From the NCBI RefSeq assembly GCF_014696225.1, contig NZ_JACJPV010000021.1, forward strand, positions 1-64,000: a stretch of 64,000 nucleotides of DNA, given 5' to 3'. This stretch comes from Anabaena sp. FACHB-1237 (lineage in GTDB: Bacteria; Cyanobacteriota; Cyanobacteriia; Cyanobacteriales; Nostocaceae). The notes under the pieces were generated by a model that saw only the letters and a program-made list of their open reading frames with translations, was not told where the DNA came from and ran no database searches. The position numbers and the translations under genes were made by a program. Of the stretch, positions 9,444 to 18,964 are shown piece after piece. How positions within the stretch are numbered: the first letter of the stretch is position 1; the number at the start of each line of letters is the position of its first letter.

Positions 9444-9499
9444 GACTATAATAGCGAATAAAGTTTTTAATTAAAAACATCTCAGCATAATTAAAAGTG

Positions 9500-12280
9500 A
9501 TGACAATTAAAAAGATAATTAACACAAAAAATAATAAGATATCAATAGATAAAATTACCAAGAAATTTTATGAAAACTTCAAAAAAGAATATAATACATT
9601 TTTAAGATTTATTAAAGGTATTCCCGTAAAATTTGATCATGAATGGTATGCTTCCTTAATGCTAAACCGTTTAATGTTCATTTACTTTATTCAACGTAAA
9701 GGTTTTTTAAACAACGACTTAGATTATTTAAGAACTAAATTAAATCAATGTCAACAAAATAATGAACAAAATAATCAGTTCTACTCATTTTATCGTTATT
9801 TTCTATTAAGACTATTTCATAATGGTTTAGGAAGTCAAAATAGAACTCCTGAATTAGAAATATTATTAGGGAAAATTCCCTATTTGAATGGTGGTTTATT
9901 CACTGTACATTATTTAGAACAAACCTATCCAGAAATTACTATTCAAGATACTGCTTTTACCCAAATATTCAACTTCTTTGATCAGTATAACTGGTATTTG
10001 GATGAACGTCCATTAAAAAATGATCATGAAATTAACCCTGATGTTTTAGGTTATATCTTTGAAAAGTACATTAACCAAAAGCAAATGGGAGCATATTATA
10101 CTAAAGAAGATATTACAGAATATATTAGTAAAAATTGCATTATTCCCTATTTATTCGATGCTGTCAAAAGTGAAAATATTGAAAATTATGACATTTGGAA
10201 CTTATTAAAAGATAACCCAGAACGTTATATTTATGAAGCAGTGAAAAAAGGGGTAAATTTACCATTACCTGATGATATTGCTATTGGTTTAAATGATATT
10301 GCCAAAAGACAAAGTTGGAATTTACCAGCAGATGAAAATTATGGTTTACCTACGGAAATTTGGAGAGAATATATTACCAGAAAAAACCGTTATGTAGAAA
10401 TTAGAGAGAAATTGGTTAATGGAGAAGTTAAGAGTATTAATGATTTAATTACTTATAATTTGAATATTCGTCAATTTGCAGAAGATGTCATTAATAATTG
10501 TCAAAAACCGCAATTTTTATATAATATCTATCAGCAATTAGGTAAGATGTCTATTCTCGATCCTACTTGCGGTAGCGGTGCTTTTTTATTTGCTGCTGTG
10601 AATGTTCTTGAACCTCTTTATGATGCTTGTTTGGAAAAAATGACAAGTTTTATAGAAGATAATGATAAAGATAAGACTATAAAACAGTTTCAACAAATTT
10701 TAAATGATGTGAAAGTTCATCATAACCGACGTTATTTTATTCTCAAGAAGATTATGTTAAATAATCTCTATGGGGTAGATATTATGGAGGAAGCGACGGA
10801 AATTTGTAAGTTACGTTTATTTCTCAAATTAGCAGCACAAGTAACTCCAAATCATAGTTTACCTAATTATGGAATTGAACCTTTACCAGATATTGATTTT
10901 AATATTCGTGCGGGTAATAGTTTGGTAGGTTTTGCTAGTTATGATGAGGTAAAAAAGGCGGTGGAAGTTTCTCAACAATTTATAGAAGTTTATGAAACTT
11001 TTAAAAGAATACAAACCTTTAATAAAACTTATAAAAATAAACAAATGATACAAGAAACTTTAAATATTTTAAATGAGGAGTTGAATGAGTATTTAGCGCG
11101 GGAATATGGGATAGATGTTAAGAATAAGCAGGAGTTGGAAAAGTGGAAGTTATCCCATCGTCCTTTTCATTGGTTTGTGGAGTTTTATGATATTATCAAT
11201 CATGGTGGTTTTGATGTGATTATTGGTAATCCTCCTTATGTGGAATATAGTAAGGTTAAAAAAGATTATGAAATTAAGGGTTATCAAACAGAAAAATGTG
11301 GTAATTTGTATGGTTTCACTATTGAAAGAAGTGGTAATATTGCCATTAATAAAAGTTATCTGGGAATGATTGTACAATTACCCATTGTTTGTACTGATAG
11401 AATGATATCTTTACAAGATTATTTAAGACAATATGCCGATTATTTATATTTTGCTAATTTTGATGATCGTCCTGGTAAACTGTTTGATGGTTTAGAACAT
11501 ATTAGAGCTACAATTGTAATTTGTCAACAAAATATTAATCGTCAAGATAAAAAAGTATATTCAACTAATTACATTCGTTGGTATTCAGAAACTAGAAATA
11601 CTTTATTTGAAAATATAAGCTATCAAAATATTACTAATTATTTCCTAAAAGGTTCTATTCCTAAAATTAATAATAATTTAGGTTTATCTATTTTTACTAA
11701 AATTAGTAATTATCAAAAGATAAGTTTAAATTTTGTGAAATATTCTCATCATATAATATATTATCATAATGCTCCTCAATATTGGATAAGAACTATAAAT
11801 TTTATCCCCTATTTTTGGAATGAAAAGGAAGGAAATAAAATATCATCACATCTTAAACCCATTTATTTAAAAACAGAATTAGATAGTTTAACTATGGTTG
11901 CTATTTTGAATAGTTCTTTATTTTATTACTGGTTTATTATATGTTCTAATTGTCGAGATTTAACTACAAGAGAAATTCATAATTTCCCTATGAGTTTAGA
12001 GAAAATGTCCACAGATATGAAAAACCAACTGATAACATTAACAGATAAATTAATGAAAGATTTTCAGAAAAATTCATTTCGCAAAGAAGCATCATACAAA
12101 ACCACTGGTAAGGTAATTTATGATGAGTATTATCCCAAATTATCCAAACCTATCATAGATCAAATAGATAAAATATTAGCAGAACATTATAAATTTACAC
12201 AAGAGGAATTAGACTTTATCATCAACTATGATATAAAATATCGCATGGGTAAAGAATTAGCAGAAAATGACAATATTTAA
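9500..12280 (+). CDS. Eco57I-type adenine methylase, copy 2, lacking the N-terminal domain
   Basis: About 926 residues from ATG 9500 (a GTG sits one codon before). It begins where copy 1 residue ~166 begins and lacks the ~165-residue N-terminal domain. Motif I DPTCGSG is at about 355 and NPPY at about 578. From 9557 to about 10979 the DNA matches copy 1 (5681 to about 7103, offset 3876) with only about ten differences seen by eye. A short divergent patch follows, then identity again up to NPPY. After NPPY the target-recognition region (about 585-880) is clearly different, while the last ~45 residues are again similar. Likely a methylase with a different target. If the N-terminal domain of copy 1 is the nuclease, this copy would only methylate. 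Confidence 0.85.
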   Translation: MTIKKIINTKNNKISIDKITKKFYENFKKEYNTFLRFIKGIPVKFDHEWYASLMLNRLMFIYFIQRKGFLNNDLDYLRTKLNQCQQNNEQNNQFYSFYRYFLLRLFHNGLGSQNRTPELEILLGKIPYLNGGLFTVHYLEQTYPEITIQDTAFTQIFNFFDQYNWYLDERPLKNDHEINPDVLGYIFEKYINQKQMGAYYTKEDITEYISKNCIIPYLFDAVKSENIENYDIWNLLKDNPERYIYEAVKKGVNLPLPDDIAIGLNDIAKRQSWNLPADENYGLPTEIWREYITRKNRYVEIREKLVNGEVKSINDLITYNLNIRQFAEDVINNCQKPQFLYNIYQQLGKMSILDPTCGSGAFLFAAVNVLEPLYDACLEKMTSFIEDNDKDKTIKQFQQILNDVKVHHNRRYFILKKIMLNNLYGVDIMEEATEICKLRLFLKLAAQVTPNHSLPNYGIEPLPDIDFNIRAGNSLVGFASYDEVKKAVEVSQQFIEVYETFKRIQTFNKTYKNKQMIQETLNILNEELNEYLAREYGIDVKNKQELEKWKLSHRPFHWFVEFYDIINHGGFDVIIGNPPYVEYSKVKKDYEIKGYQTEKCGNLYGFTIERSGNIAINKSYLGMIVQLPIVCTDRMISLQDYLRQYADYLYFANFDDRPGKLFDGLEHIRATIVICQQNINRQDKKVYSTNYIRWYSETRNTLFENISYQNITNYFLKGSIPKINNNLGLSIFTKISNYQKISLNFVKYSHHIIYYHNAPQYWIRTINFIPYFWNEKEGNKISSHLKPIYLKTELDSLTMVAILNSSLFYYWFIICSNCRDLTTREIHNFPMSLEKMSTDMKNQLITLTDKLMKDFQKNSFRKEASYKTTGKVIYDEYYPKLSKPIIDQIDKILAEHYKFTQEELDFIINYDIKYRMGKELAENDNI

Positions 12281-12355
12281 AGATCCTGAACTTCTAGTTA
12301 GAATAAATGTAGAACTTTTTAACGTTCAAAATAAAGCAGTTGAAATAATTTGAAA

Positions 12356-12700
12356 TAAGCTGTTCTTTAACTTGAATAATTAATACAAGCAAGATGCTTG
12401 TGCTACTGTAACTTCAGGTTTTTTAATTATGCAGTGAGTGCTGCACATTAGCTTAATTGCAAATTTAGATACAGCAGTTTCTGTGCCTTTAACTTGAATA
12501 ATTAATACAAGCAAGATGCTTGTGCTACTGTAACTTCAGGTTTTTTATTTATACAGTAAGTGCTGCACATTAGCTTAATTGCAAATTTAGATACAGCAGT
12601 TTCTGTGCCTTTAACTTGAATAATTAATACAAGCAAGATGCTTGTGCTACCGTAACTTCAGGTTTTTTAATTATACAGTGAGTGCTGCACATTAGCTTAA
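12356..12700 (-). repeat. MITE family A, three tandem copies (122-bp period), right flank of R-M island
   Basis: Three copies in the opposite orientation to those at 4859-5084, with the same 122-bp period (the AACTTGAATAATTAATAC block recurs at 12369, 12491 and 12613). Each linker contains GATACAGCAGTTTCTGTGCC, a piece of a family B end. With the left array this frames the R-M/toxin island in inverted repeats. The gene-free stretch 12281-12875 is otherwise filled by the adjacent family B element. Confidence 0.88.
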
Positions 12701-12713
12701 TTGCAAATTTAGA

Positions 12714-12821
12714 TACAGCAGTTTCCGTTATTATGAGGTACAGATGTTAATGATAAAACCCTTGTAACACAGTCATCTTGCTGTGTTCATAGTGTACCTC
12801 CTGTAGATGGAATGTGCTGTA
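12714..12821 (-). mobile_element. MITE family B, full copy
   Basis: About 108 bp bounded by TACAGCA ... TGCTGTA terminal inverted repeats, with internal GTTATTATGAGGTACAG and CTTGTAACACAG blocks that recur at 25578-25708 and 62127-62197. It abuts the family A array directly. No coding capacity; probably mobilised by a transposase elsewhere. Confidence 0.7.
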
Positions 12822-12875
12822 TTATATATGGTAGATTTACAATCTAAAAATTCTGTCTTAATTTGATTAATTGCA

Positions 12876-14507
12876 TTAATGCGCGATCTTAGAAAATAAC
12901 AACAAACCATATTCTAAACCCTGAACCACAGCTTGGTAAGAGGCTTCCAGAATATTTGTAGATACTCCTATTGTAGTCCAACGTTGTTGGCCAGTGCCAG
13001 ACTCTACCAAAGCGCGGGTTTTTGCGGCTGTCCCAGTATATCCATTTAAAATCCTCACCTTGTAATCTGTCAACTCAAAATCAGCTATTTGCGGATAGAA
13101 ATTAATTAACGCTTTCCGCAAAGCATTATCTAAAGCAGAAACAGGACCATTACCTTCTGCTGCTTCTAGGATATTCTCACTATTTACAGCTATTTTAATA
13201 GTAGCCAATGAATTAGTATATTCCTTACCCTCAACTAAATCACAATGTACCTGAAAACCTTTAACTTCAAAGAATTTTTCACGACATCCTAAAGCATCAT
13301 ATACCAACAAAGCAAAACTAGCTTCTGCTGCTTCAAACTGATAACCTTCACTTTCTAAAGCCTTAATACGTTGTAATATTTCCCTAGCTTGGGGATGTTC
13401 TTTATCTAATTCAATACCTAAAGATTTGGCTTTTGCTAAAACATTACTAAGTCCAGACTGTTCGGAGATGACTATACGCCGATGATTTCCCACTTGTTCT
13501 GGTTTAATATGTTCATAGGTTAAAGGATTACGTTCTACAGCAGAAACATGAATACCTCCTTTATGTGCAAATGCAGAAATGCCGACAAAAGGTGCGTGTT
13601 CATCATGGGCAAGATTCACTACTTCACTGACAAAACGACTAGTTTCTGTAATTTGATGTAGCTGGTGTTCACCAATACAATTGTAACCCAGTTTTAGTTG
13701 TAAATTAGGAATGACAGAACACAAATTAGCATTACCACAGCGTTCTCCATAACCGTTGATAGTTCCCTGTACCATATTTGCACCAGATATTACTCCAGTA
13801 ATAGCATTAGCTACGGCCATTTCTGCATCATTATGAGTATGGATACCAACTTGTGGCAATTTTTTTCCTGGTATATTACTAATAACTGCTATGTAAGAAA
13901 TCACATCTTTAACAATTTGCGACACTTCATGAGGTAAAGTACCTCCATTAGTATCACATAAAACTATCCATTCTGCCCCTGCTATCACTGCTGTATTTAA
14001 TGTTTGTAAAGCATAGCTGGGATTTTGCTTATATCCATCAAACCAGTGTTCAGCATCATAAATCACTCTTCTACCTTGAGAACGTAAATACTCAATAGTG
14101 TCAGATATCATAGCCAAATTTTCATCTAAACTGGTCTTGAGAGACTCTATAACGTGCAAATCCCAAGATTTCCCGAAAATTGTCACCCAGCGAGTACCAG
14201 CCGTTAAAATCGCTTGTAGCATGGTTTCCTGAGATGCTTGACTGTGGGGACGACGGGTAGAACAAAAGGGAACTATTTCAGCTTGTTGAAGTGGATATTG
14301 TTGTAAATGAGCGAAAAATTGCACATCCTTAGGATTTGCACCTGGCCAACCACCCTCTATAAAGGGAATGCCAAGTTGATCTAATTTGTATGCGATGCGT
14401 AATTTATCTTCTATAGATAGTGATAACCCTTCACGTTGAGTACCATCTCGTAGGGTTGTATCATACATCCAAATCTGATGCGTGGAAGTTGTGGTCATAA
14501 CTGACAT
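12876..14507 (-). CDS. cimA: Citramalate synthase (isopropylmalate/homocitrate synthase family)
   Basis: 543 residues. It condenses pyruvate and acetyl-CoA to (R)-citramalate, a threonine-independent route to isoleucine; related enzymes are LeuA and NifV. Seen: YDTTLRDGTQREGLSLS (catalytic, metal-binding start), FIEGGWPGANPKD, the metal-site HTHNDAEMAVAN, GTINGYGERCGNANL and a C-terminal LeuA-type allosteric domain from about 400 (GTAAKTRALVESG). The GGWPG motif and total length fit the long CimA group rather than LeuA. The ATG at 14507 is used; an in-frame ATG three codons later is possible. Cytoplasmic, stand-alone. Confidence 0.9.
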   Translation of the reverse strand: MSVMTTTSTHQIWMYDTTLRDGTQREGLSLSIEDKLRIAYKLDQLGIPFIEGGWPGANPKDVQFFAHLQQYPLQQAEIVPFCSTRRPHSQASQETMLQAILTAGTRWVTIFGKSWDLHVIESLKTSLDENLAMISDTIEYLRSQGRRVIYDAEHWFDGYKQNPSYALQTLNTAVIAGAEWIVLCDTNGGTLPHEVSQIVKDVISYIAVISNIPGKKLPQVGIHTHNDAEMAVANAITGVISGANMVQGTINGYGERCGNANLCSVIPNLQLKLGYNCIGEHQLHQITETSRFVSEVVNLAHDEHAPFVGISAFAHKGGIHVSAVERNPLTYEHIKPEQVGNHRRIVISEQSGLSNVLAKAKSLGIELDKEHPQAREILQRIKALESEGYQFEAAEASFALLVYDALGCREKFFEVKGFQVHCDLVEGKEYTNSLATIKIAVNSENILEAAEGNGPVSALDNALRKALINFYPQIADFELTDYKVRILNGYTGTAAKTRALVESGTGQQRWTTIGVSTNILEASYQAVVQGLEYGLLLFSKIAH

Positions 14508-14726
14508 TTCTGTAGGAATGTGCCAATATGTAGCAGGAAGCTAGAAATAATTAACGAAACAGTTAACCAGTTAATTCTCGCTGTTTCAGGGTGACAGCTA
14601 ATAAGCAGATGAACAGATTTTCACAGCAAGGTAATGGTAAGATAATCACAAATTACCAGCTAATAAAGGATAACTGATAAATTTTTCTAAGATAGTAGCT
14701 TAACGTTAACAAAGGAGAACAAGAAA

Positions 14727-15257
14727 ATGGGTAAATGGACACCTTTAATTTTAATGGCTGGTGGTGTATCAATTTTATTAGGTACACTATTGGGAATTAA
14801 TGTTCCTATGGGTGGACAACAAAGTGCTAATGTTCCATCTGGACGAAGAGCGTCTAGTGTACTACCAGCTAATATTAATGTGAATAGTACCGCCAATAGA
14901 AATGATGGAGAAAACGGTAATTCTGCTAATTCTGCTAATTCTGATAATTCTGATAATTCTGATAATTCTGCTAATAATTCTACTAATGGTAATGAGCAAG
15001 AAAATACTAGCAGTAGCAATTCTAGCAGAAATAGCAATTCTGGAGGTAATTCTAGGAGAAATAGTAATGGTAGCACTGCTGTAGCTCAGTTTAATACTTC
15101 TAATCGAAATAGATCTAATTCTAGTGGTTCTAATACTAGTAATGAAAATGCTAATACAGACAATAATACAGAAAATAATGGTTCTAGCACTACCTCTTCT
15201 AGTTCTAATTCAGAGAATGTAGATCAAAATAAATCTCCTATTCGCGCTTTGTGGTAA
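14727..15257 (+). CDS. Membrane-anchored Asn/Ser-rich low-complexity protein
   Basis: 176 residues. The N-terminus (GKWTPLILMAGGVSILLGTLLG) is a single hydrophobic anchor or uncleaved signal. The rest is almost wholly Asn, Ser, Gly, Thr and Asp, with imperfect tandem 9-bp units (TCTGATAAT/TCTGCTAAT) at about 14920-14985 encoding SANSDNSDN-type repeats. GGAG precedes the ATG. Likely disordered and on the cell-wall side of the membrane. Repeat number may vary between strains. I recognise no family. Confidence 0.65.
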   Translation: MGKWTPLILMAGGVSILLGTLLGINVPMGGQQSANVPSGRRASSVLPANINVNSTANRNDGENGNSANSANSDNSDNSDNSANNSTNGNEQENTSSSNSSRNSNSGGNSRRNSNGSTAVAQFNTSNRNRSNSSGSNTSNENANTDNNTENNGSSTTSSSSNSENVDQNKSPIRALW

Positions 15258-15358
15258 GGTAATTGGTGATTCGTAATTGGTAATTGGTATATGAATCCTT
15301 GATCTCCTTACTCGGACACTCTACAATAAACTTTTACCTGTTCTGTGTTCCCTAAATA

Positions 15359-17311
15359 ATGAGTGATATTCTAGTTATTGGTGGTGGCGTAATTGGTTTA
15401 GCTTGCGCTATAGAAATGAAGTTACGTGGTAATAATGTAACTGTAGTTTGTCGTGATGTGAGCCGTACTTTTCAAAATACGGCTAGTTATGCTGCTGCGG
15501 GAATGTTAGCACCAGAAGCAGAAAATATTGCAGATGAGGCAATGTTGTCTTTATGTAGGCGATCGCGTGATATATATTTAAACTGGACACAAAAGTTAGA
15601 ACAACTCACAGGTTTAAATAGTGGATATTGGCCTTGTGGTATTCTTGCACCAGTTTACAGTAAACCAGGAGTAAAAAATCGCCATGCTTTAGGGCAATGG
15701 TTAGATCAGGATACCATTAATCAATACCAAACTGGATTAGGTGCGGATGTGATTGGTGGCTGGTGGTATCCTGAAGATGGACAAGTGGATAATATTGCTT
15801 TAATGAAAGTTTTACATTCAGCGGTGCATTGTTTAGGTATCAAAATACAGCAAGGTGTAGAAGTAGAAGCAATATGTCAACAGAATAACCAAGTTATAGC
15901 ATTACAAACGAATCAAGGTTTAATTAGTGCTGATCATTATATATTAGCCACAGGTGCATGGAGTCAGGAATTATTACCTTTACCAGTGACTCCGCGTAAA
16001 GGACAAATGTTGAGTGTCCGCATACCAGAAACGTCATCTCAACTACCTTTAAAGAGAGTATTATATGGAGAAAATACTTATATTGTGCCGCGACGCAATG
16101 GTAGTATTATTATTGGTGCAACTAGTGAAAACGTAGGTTTTACACCAGATAACACTCCTAAGGGTATAGAAACTTTAGTAACATCAGCCATAGAGCTTTA
16201 TCCCAACATAGCAAATTATCCCATAGAACAGTTTTGGTGGGGTTTTCGTCCTGCAACTCCTGATGAATTACCCATTTTAGGGAATAGTCACTGTGAAAAC
16301 TTAACCTTTGCAACGGGACATTATCGCAATGGTATTTTACTAGCACCTATAACAGCTAAATTAATAGCAGACTTAATTTGTGAACAGAAAGCAGATTCCC
16401 TATTAGACAAATTTCATTATTCTCGATTTCAAAGTTCTTCATCTACTACTAAACCCATGTTGACTTATTTTCCTAGCATTTCTGAGAACGTACCTAAACC
16501 TAATCAAAGTATTTTACAAGATAGTAATTTAGTCATAGCAGGTAAAACCTTTACATCTCGCTTAATGACAGGTACGGGCAAATATCGTAACATTAGTGAA
16601 ATGCAGCAAAGTGTTTTAGCTAGTGGTTGTGAAATAGTAACAGTAGCAGTACGTCGAGTACAAACTAACGCTCCTGGCCATGAAGGTTTAGCAGAGGCTT
16701 TAGACTGGGGTAAAATTTGGATGTTACCTAATACCGCAGGTTGTCAAACAGCAGAAGAAGCTATTAGAGTAGCTAGGTTAGGCCGAGAAATGGCCAAGTT
16801 ATTAGGCCAGGAAGACAATAATTTTATCAAGTTAGAAGTTATCCCCGATCTTAAATATTTATTACCAGATCCCATTGGAACTTTACAAGCAGCAGAACAA
16901 TTAGTAAAAGAAGGATTTGCTGTGTTACCTTATATTAATGCAGATCCAATGTTAGCCAAGGTATTAGAAGAAGTGGGATGTGCCACAGTAATGCCTTTAG
17001 CTGCGCCCATAGGTTCAGGACAAGGATTAAAAAACACTGCAAATATCCAGATTATCATTGAAAACGCGAAGATTCCAGTTGTGGTAGATGCAGGTATTGG
17101 TGCGCCCTCGGAAGCAGCACAAGCAATGGAGATGGGAGCAGATGCGTTATTAATTAATAGTGCGATCGCTCTAGCAGAAAACGCTCCCGCCATGGCCTAT
17201 GCTATGAATATGGCTACTATTGCTGGTCGTTTAGCCTATCTTGCTGGTAGAATGCCTATGAAAGATTATGCCAGTGCTAGTTCGCCCTTAACTGGAACTA
17301 TCGGAAAATAA
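15359..17311 (+). CDS. thiO/thiG: Bifunctional glycine oxidase ThiO / thiazole synthase ThiG
   Basis: 650 residues, a fusion known from cyanobacteria. Residues 1-365 are a FAD-dependent amine oxidase ([17 protein letters not shown] dinucleotide-binding motif; [20 protein letters not shown] near the end). It oxidises glycine to the iminoacetate used for the thiamine thiazole. Residues about 390-650 are ThiG ([53 protein letters not shown]). ThiG joins this product with deoxyxylulose phosphate and ThiS-thiocarboxylate. Linking both steps in one chain could channel the unstable imine. No ThiS gene or TPP riboswitch is seen nearby. Confidence 0.96.
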   Translation: MSDILVIGGGVIGLACAIEMKLRGNNVTVVCRDVSRTFQNTASYAAAGMLAPEAENIADEAMLSLCRRSRDIYLNWTQKLEQLTGLNSGYWPCGILAPVYSKPGVKNRHALGQWLDQDTINQYQTGLGADVIGGWWYPEDGQVDNIALMKVLHSAVHCLGIKIQQGVEVEAICQQNNQVIALQTNQGLISADHYILATGAWSQELLPLPVTPRKGQMLSVRIPETSSQLPLKRVLYGENTYIVPRRNGSIIIGATSENVGFTPDNTPKGIETLVTSAIELYPNIANYPIEQFWWGFRPATPDELPILGNSHCENLTFATGHYRNGILLAPITAKLIADLICEQKADSLLDKFHYSRFQSSSSTTKPMLTYFPSISENVPKPNQSILQDSNLVIAGKTFTSRLMTGTGKYRNISEMQQSVLASGCEIVTVAVRRVQTNAPGHEGLAEALDWGKIWMLPNTAGCQTAEEAIRVARLGREMAKLLGQEDNNFIKLEVIPDLKYLLPDPIGTLQAAEQLVKEGFAVLPYINADPMLAKVLEEVGCATVMPLAAPIGSGQGLKNTANIQIIIENAKIPVVVDAGIGAPSEAAQAMEMGADALLINSAIALAENAPAMAYAMNMATIAGRLAYLAGRMPMKDYASASSPLTGTIGK

Positions 17312-17412
17312 CTTTGATTGATTTTCAAATTGATTGTAAATTTTTATTAACTTAATATAGAATTATGAAACATTAAGTTATGTAAGATTGAAAAAAATTA
17401 AGGAATTATATC

Positions 17413-17583
17413 ATGCCATATACTACTGAAGAAGGCGGATTGTTAAACAACTTTGCTAAAGAGCCCAAGGTTTATCAAGCAGAACCCCCCACAGGTAACC
17501 AAAAGCGTAATTATATTATTCTAGGTGTTGCTGCGGTGGCCTTAATTGGCGGTGTAATTTTTGTAGCGTTTTCTGTATCTTAG
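17413..17583 (+). CDS. psb34: Psb34, ssl1498-family light-harvesting-like protein
   Basis: 56 residues beginning MPYTTEEGGLLNNFAKEPKVY, followed by one transmembrane helix (YIILGVAAVALIGGVIFVAF). The N-terminal EEGG...NFA.EP.VY pattern is that of the Ssl1498/Psb34 family, one-helix proteins bound to photosystem II assembly intermediates near CP47. The start is the only good ATG. Known to be a small thylakoid protein; nothing here indicates a different function. Confidence 0.85.
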   Translation: MPYTTEEGGLLNNFAKEPKVYQAEPPTGNQKRNYIILGVAAVALIGGVIFVAFSVS

Positions 17584-17874
17584 AAGAGTACAGAGTTAGC
17601 TACAGAGGGCTTATTTGTTTATCTGACCAACCCACCATGAAATAAATTTCATAACTAATAGCAAAAGTTTACTAAAGTAAACTGAAATAACTGAAAATAT
17701 ATTCTGGTTTTTTTAGTCATCTTGAGAAATTTATTTCCAGTCGTGTGGGTTGTACTTTTCTTCCCACTATCCACTTCATACTCCAGACTTTTCTGTATTT
17801 TCATTAAAAATAGTTGGAAATGTGTCCTCTGTTTGGTATTTCTTAAAGAAGTAATTAAATCTGGAGAACCGCTT

Positions 17875-17985
17875 ATGGCTACCAAAGAAGCTAAACCCAC
17901 TTATGTTTTTCGTACTACTTGGGCTTTATTATTATTAGCTGTGAACTTTTTAGTAGCAGCTTACTACTTCCACATCATTGAATAG
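17875..17985 (+). CDS. psaX: Photosystem I subunit PsaX
   Basis: 36 residues: a short polar N-terminus (MATKEAKPTYVFRT) and a single helix (WALLLLAVNFLVAAYYFHIIE), matching PsaX, a peripheral one-helix subunit of cyanobacterial photosystem I. The ATG at 17875 is preceded by GGAGA at 10-11 bp; an in-frame extension upstream to 17722 has no family support. Located 291 bp after psb34 in the same direction. Confidence 0.9.
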   Translation: MATKEAKPTYVFRTTWALLLLAVNFLVAAYYFHIIE

Positions 17986-18005
17986 TTGAAGTAGTAAGGT
18001 GTTGT

Positions 18006-18875
18006 TTATGTTGTTCCCTTAAATAAACCTTTGGGGCGGATAAACAACACCAATATCATAATTAATAAAGCTATACCTTGCTTATATTGAGAACCCAACC
18101 AAGGGGTACTAGTTTCCTGGACTATACCAATAATAAACGCTCCAAGGATCGCTCCATAGGGATTACCAATACCACCCAAAATTACCGACGCAAATAAAGG
18201 TAAAATCAAAAACCAGCCCATATTTGGTCTAACTGCGGTAATTAAACCATACATACTTCCACCTAAAGCAGTAAAAGTACCTGCAATGATCCAAGTCCAT
18301 AATATCACCTGATCTACATTAATCCCAGAAACCCTAGCCAAATCTAAATCATCAGCCACAGCACGCATAGCTTTACCGATTTTAGTATGTTGTAAGAGAT
18401 AATGGAGAAAAGCGATCGCTAGGATAGCTAATACTAACACCAATAACTGATTTTGTGGTACTCGCAACCCTCCAAGTTCTAAAGCTGGAGTAATAGGAAG
18501 ATTATAATTCTTGTTTTGTCCTCCCCAAGTAAAAATAATCCCATTTCGCAAAAATAACGCTAACCCAATAGAAATAATAATCAATGTGGTAGAACTAGCA
18601 CGGATAGCCCTCATTCTTGACCATAATAACTTTTCCGTCAATAGCATCACTCCCACAGTTCCTACAGCAGATAACACCATTGACAACCAAATATTTACGC
18701 CCAAGCTATTTAAAAAGAAAGTTAAATAAGCACCTAAAGTTAAAAAATCACCATGGGCAAAATTAGACAGTCTTAAAATTCCATAAGTCAGAGTTAAACC
18801 CACTGCTGCTAAGGCGATAATACTACCTACCGCAATACCATTAATGATTAACTGTGTAAATTGTTGTATATCCAT
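18006..18875 (-). CDS. Branched-chain/neutral amino-acid ABC permease (LivH/NatD type)
   Basis: 289 residues with about eight hydrophobic segments. LivH-family marks: GIAVGSIIALAAVGLTLTYGI, NFAHGDFLTLGAYL, KAMRAVADDLDLARVSGINV (the ATPase-contact loop) and LGGIGNPYGAILGAF. It would form the inner-membrane channel for neutral or branched-chain amino acids with a LivM-type partner, two ATPases and a binding protein, none of which are adjacent; in Nostocales the Nat transporter genes are dispersed. The substrate cannot be fixed from the sequence (UrtB-like urea uptake is less likely). Confidence 0.9.
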   Translation of the reverse strand: MDIQQFTQLIINGIAVGSIIALAAVGLTLTYGILRLSNFAHGDFLTLGAYLTFFLNSLGVNIWLSMVLSAVGTVGVMLLTEKLLWSRMRAIRASSTTLIIISIGLALFLRNGIIFTWGGQNKNYNLPITPALELGGLRVPQNQLLVLVLAILAIAFLHYLLQHTKIGKAMRAVADDLDLARVSGINVDQVILWTWIIAGTFTALGGSMYGLITAVRPNMGWFLILPLFASVILGGIGNPYGAILGAFIIGIVQETSTPWLGSQYKQGIALLIMILVLFIRPKGLFKGTT

Positions 18876-18964
18876 ATAATAGGGAACAAGGAACAGAGAA
18901 TTACTATATCTCAGACACCATATAATAAATTTTGACCATTGACAAACTTTTGATTATACAGTAA

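Noticed and set aside
12356..12700. Possible CRISPR array
   Set aside because: Only three units of 122 bp with identical 'spacers'; each unit is a MITE copy with its linker.
14902..15084. Ile/Leu-rich reading frame and a Leu-rich antisense frame
   Set aside because: Out-of-frame and antisense reads of the Asn/Ser tandem repeats; no start signal or family match.
15200..15360. TPP riboswitch before the ThiO-ThiG gene
   Set aside because: No conserved CTGAGA/ACCTGA elements are visible.
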